Below, piece by piece: positions 38,512 to 40,999 of a stretch of DNA of 40,999 nucleotides. Under the pieces are notes generated by a model. The model saw only the letters and a list, made by a program, of their open reading frames with translations. It did no database searches and was not told the DNA's origin. How positions within the stretch are numbered: the first letter of the stretch is position 1; each line of letters opens with the position of its first letter. The DNA lies in NCBI GenBank assembly GCA_036258055.1, contig DATAEK010000312.1, positions 1-40,999 on the forward strand, written 5' to 3'. This DNA comes from DATAEK01 sp036258055. Its GTDB lineage: Bacteria; Acidobacteriota; Vicinamibacteria; Vicinamibacterales; 2-12-FULL-66-21. A program made the translations under genes and the position numbers.

Positions 38512-39467
38512 GCCATCGCCTGGGTCTCTCCCAGGTGCTGAGGGAGCCCTTCCAGGTACTTTTCAGCGTCGATGGCAGCCATGCAGCCGGAGCCCGCCGC
38601 GGTAATCGCCTGGCGGTAGATGTGATCCTGCACGTCGCCGCATGCAAAGACACCCGGGACGCTCGTACGGGTGCCCGAGTGCGTCATCAGATACCCGTTG
38701 TGGTCCATGTCGAGCTGACCCCGGAAAAGCTCGGTGTTCGGCGTGTGGCCGATCGCGACGAACACACCGTCGACCGGCAAATCTTTACGCTCGCCCGTGA
38801 TGTTGTTTCGAAGGACCATCGCCGTGACTTCCCCGCGTCCGGCATCCTGGATCTCTTCGACCTCGCTGTTCCACTCGAACGTGATCTTCGGATTCGCGAA
38901 GGCCTTGTCCTGCATGATCTTCGACGCTCGCAGCGAGTCGCGACGGTGCACCACCGAGACGTGCGACGCAAAACGCGTCAGGAAGATCGCTTCCTCCATT
39001 GCGGAGTCGCCGCCGCCGACGACGGCGATGGGACGGCCTCTGAAGAAGTAGCCGTCGCACGTGGCGCAGGTGGAGACGCCATGTCCGATCAGCGATCGCT
39101 CTGAAGGCAACCCGAGAAGGCGTGCGGACGCGCCAGTAGCCACGACCAACGTTCGGCTATGATGTTCGGCGTCGTCGGCCACCACTCTGAACGGATGCTG
39201 GCGCAAGTCCACGGACTTCGCGTGACCGCGGATGATCTCGGCGCCGAATCGCTCCGCCTGTGCACGCATCTCCGCCATCAGATCCGGTCCCATGATGCCG
39301 TCACGAAACCCGGGCCAGTTCTCGACCGCGGTCGTCAGCATCAGCTGTCCACCGGCTTCGAGCCCCTCGATGACGAGCGGCTTCATATTGGCTCGCGCTG
39401 AATACAGCGCCGCCGTCAAACCGGCAGGACCGGAACCAATGATGATGACGTTGCGGGGGGAACTCAT
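38508..39467 (-). CDS. trxB: Thioredoxin-disulfide reductase
   Basis: A 319-residue low-molecular-weight FAD enzyme that reduces thioredoxin with NADPH. The FAD motif IIGSGPAGLTAALYSARA, the redox-active C134-A-T-C137 (GVSTCATCDGYFF), the NADPH motif IAVVGGGDSAMEEAIFL and the C-terminal FACGDVQDHIYRQAITAAGS are all present. Length is typical. GAGG lies about 12 nt before the ATG. trxA lies 21 nt upstream on the same strand, so the natural partner pair is co-transcribed. Confidence 0.96.
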   Translation of the reverse strand: MSSPRNVIIIGSGPAGLTAALYSARANMKPLVIEGLEAGGQLMLTTAVENWPGFRDGIMGPDLMAEMRAQAERFGAEIIRGHAKSVDLRQHPFRVVADDAEHHSRTLVVATGASARLLGLPSERSLIGHGVSTCATCDGYFFRGRPIAVVGGGDSAMEEAIFLTRFASHVSVVHRRDSLRASKIMQDKAFANPKITFEWNSEVEEIQDAGRGEVTAMVLRNNITGERKDLPVDGVFVAIGHTPNTELFRGQLDMDHNGYLMTHSGTRTSVPGVFACGDVQDHIYRQAITAAGSGCMAAIDAEKYLEGLPQHLGETQAMA

Positions 39468-39488
39468 GCGAACCGCGCCTCGATCGAA

Positions 39489-39815
39489 TCAAACGTGTCG
39501 GTCGATCAGCTTCTTGAGCGCTGCTTTATCGGCAAGGCCCACGACCTGCTCGACAATCTGGCCTTCTTTGAAAAGCAGAAGCGTGGGGATGCCACGGACG
39601 CTGAAGCGCATCGGGGTCGCGGGGTTCTCGTCGACGTTCATCTTCGCAACAACCAGACGGCCATCGTAGTCCCCTGCCAGTTCATCCACGGTCGGAGCGA
39701 GCCGCCGGCAGGGACCGCACCACTCCGCCCAGAAATCCACCAGGACGGGCTTCGGCTGGTTCACCGTCTGCTCGAACGTGGCGTCGGTTATCGTCTGTAC
39801 CTTCTCGGATGCCAT
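39489..39815 (-). CDS. trxA: Thioredoxin
   Basis: A 108-residue dithiol reductant with the active site W-C33-G-P-C36 in VDFWAEWCGPCRRLAP and the cis-proline segment RGIPTLLLFKEGQIVEQVVG. It is a plain cytosolic thioredoxin without signal peptide. A GGTGGAG ribosome binding site lies about 7-13 nt upstream of the ATG. It precedes trxB by 21 nt and follows glgA by 23 nt on the minus strand. Confidence 0.97.
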   Translation of the reverse strand: MASEKVQTITDATFEQTVNQPKPVLVDFWAEWCGPCRRLAPTVDELAGDYDGRLVVAKMNVDENPATPMRFSVRGIPTLLLFKEGQIVEQVVGLADKAALKKLIDRHV

Positions 39816-39838
39816 TTATCGTCTCCACCTGCCTCCAC

Positions 39839-40999
39839 TCAGCTGGCTTCACCCAGCCCGGCGGCTGTCCTATACACTTTGACATATTCCCGGGCCGAAG
39901 CGTCCCAGGAATGGTCGAGTTTCATCCCGACCTGCTGCATCTTCTTCCACGCCGCCGGGTTCTTGAATGCCTCGAGCGCTCGCCGGATCGTACTGACGAG
40001 TGTCACTGGGGAGTAATCCTTGAACTTGAACCCCGTCCCCTGCCCCTTGGACCCCGCAGCGTCCTTCACGGTGTCGTCCAGGCCTCCTGTGGCTCGAACT
40101 ACGGGAATCGTGCCGTAGCGAAGGCTGTACAACTGATTCAAGCCACAGGGCTCGAAGCGTGACGGCATCAGGAAGATGTCGGCGCCTGCCTCGATGAGGT
40201 GGGCCAGCCGTTCGTCGAACCCAATCGTGGCCGACACGCGATCGGGGAAGCGACGGGCCAACTCGCGCCACAGTTCCTCGTAACGCCGCTCGCCGCTGCC
40301 CAGCAGCACCCACGTCACGTCGAGACCCATCAGCTCACTTGCGGCAGCGGTGATGAGATCGAAGCCCTTCTGATCGGTCAGCCGCGAGACCAGACCGACA
40401 ACCGGCCTTTCCGTCGATACGCCGCGCGCCGCAAGTCCGGTTGCCTCGAGCAGCGCCTGCTTTGCGAGACGCTTGCCATCGAGCGCCTTCGCCGAGAACG
40501 GGGCTGGTATGTAGGCGTCGGCTGACGGATCCCAGCGATTCGTGTCGATGCCGTTGAGGATGCCGACGAGATCGCCCGCGCGGCGCGAGACCACGCCTTC
40601 GAAGCCGAAGCCAAACTCGGGGGTGATGATCTCCTTGGCGTAGCCGGGGCTGACGGTCGTGATCTTCTCACTGAAGTTGATGCCGCCCTTCAGGTAGCTG
40701 ATACGTCCCCAGAACTCCATCGCCTCGACGTTCAGCACCTCCCAGCCGAGACCGATGTCCGGCAGAATCGATGCCGGAAACTGTCCTTGAAATGCGAGGT
40801 TGTGGATCGTGAACACCGAGGGCACGCCGCCGACAGTCGGATCGTCCGAGTGATACATCTTCTGATAGACAGGCACGAGCCCCGTCTGCCAGTCGTGCGA
40901 GTGAATGATCGACGGCCGCACGCCCTTCAGCCGCTGATATTCGAGCGCGGCGCGGCTGAACACGGCAAATCGATACCAGTTGTCGCTGTAGTCGCCGGA
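39839..40999 (-). CDS. glgA: Glycogen (starch) synthase, 5' end outside window
   Basis: The last 386 codons of a GT5-family synthase that elongates alpha-1,4-glucan from ADP-glucose. The frame is open to the window edge (opening SGDYSDNWYRFAVFSRAALE), so roughly the first 100 residues are missing. IIHSHDWQTGLVPVY, the NGIDTNRWDPS segment, GLVSRLTDQKGFDLI and the donor-site FLMPSRFEPCGLNQLYSLRY with GTIPVVRATGGL are hallmark segments. ADP- versus UDP-glucose use cannot be proved without the N-terminal KTGGL motif. No other glycogen gene lies in the window. trxA follows by 23 nt. Confidence 0.95.
   Translation of the reverse strand, partial: SGDYSDNWYRFAVFSRAALEYQRLKGVRPSIIHSHDWQTGLVPVYQKMYHSDDPTVGGVPSVFTIHNLAFQGQFPASILPDIGLGWEVLNVEAMEFWGRISYLKGGINFSEKITTVSPGYAKEIITPEFGFGFEGVVSRRAGDLVGILNGIDTNRWDPSADAYIPAPFSAKALDGKRLAKQALLEATGLAARGVSTERPVVGLVSRLTDQKGFDLITAAASELMGLDVTWVLLGSGERRYEELWRELARRFPDRVSATIGFDERLAHLIEAGADIFLMPSRFEPCGLNQLYSLRYGTIPVVRATGGLDDTVKDAAGSKGQGTGFKFKDYSPVTLVSTIRRALEAFKNPAAWKKMQQVGMKLDHSWDASAREYVKVYRTAAGLGEAS

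Overview
The window is a GC-rich bacterial chromosome segment packed with housekeeping and cell-envelope genes on both strands. The gene set includes a zinc-ribbon Ser/Thr kinase with a large membrane part, an EGY-type M50 protease, bactofilin, a TPR/SLH lipoprotein and a UDP-xylose-type glycan locus. This looks most like an Acidobacteriota genome, possibly of the Vicinamibacteria type. That placement is inference from gene content and style, not from a marker comparison.

Layout. Positions 1-970: a truncated small DNA-binding protein, then a terminator, tRNA-Pro(GGG) and a MerR-type regulator, all on the minus strand. 1075-6582: a membrane Ser/Thr kinase (+), der (-), an HU-family gene with a near-perfect sigma-70 promoter (+) and a site-2-protease homologue (+). 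6595-17614 is a long minus-strand run. Read in its own direction it goes ugd, galE, a GT2 glycosyltransferase, an MsbA-type ABC exporter, then the conserved core block yicC-gmk-rpoZ-coaBC, then a type 4 uracil-DNA glycosylase and priA. Most junctions are 1-11 nt overlaps or very short gaps. 17732-25423 is the divergent plus-strand glycan operon: five glycosyltransferases, a polyprenyl-phosphate sugar-1-phosphate transferase that would start lipid-linked assembly, and a UDP-glucuronate decarboxylase. Together with ugd and galE across the divergent promoter this gives a route UDP-Glc to UDP-GlcA to UDP-xylose plus UDP-Gal, feeding a surface polysaccharide. No Wzx, Wzy or Wzz is visible.

25420-36009 is a second minus-strand run. 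In transcription order it is bactofilin, a methyltransferase-like protein, SAM hydroxide adenosyltransferase (DUF62), acyl-CoA dehydrogenase, GlpX, an MFS transporter, the threonylcarbamoyl-AMP synthase, HflX, the TPR/SLH lipoprotein, PgsA and an unassigned coiled-coil protein. 36174-38501 (+) holds nifS-mnmA, a desulfurase and tRNA 2-thiolation pair. 38508-40999 (-) holds trxB, trxA and the 3' part of glgA, which runs off the window.

No intergenic gap exceeds 300 bases; the longest, about 100-175 bases, carry promoters, hairpins and short tandem repeats, noted below. I see no CRISPR array, rRNA, transposase or complete mobile element, and no obvious new defence or biosynthetic system. The less ordinary signals are: a recurring pattern of -10-like hexamers directly upstream of start codons that lack a Shine-Dalgarno sequence (possible leaderless transcripts); short heptamer repeats in intergenic DNA, two of which supply stop codons; the TPR/SLH plus coiled-coil pair next to pgsA; and the truncated DNA-binding gene beside tRNA-Pro at the left edge.
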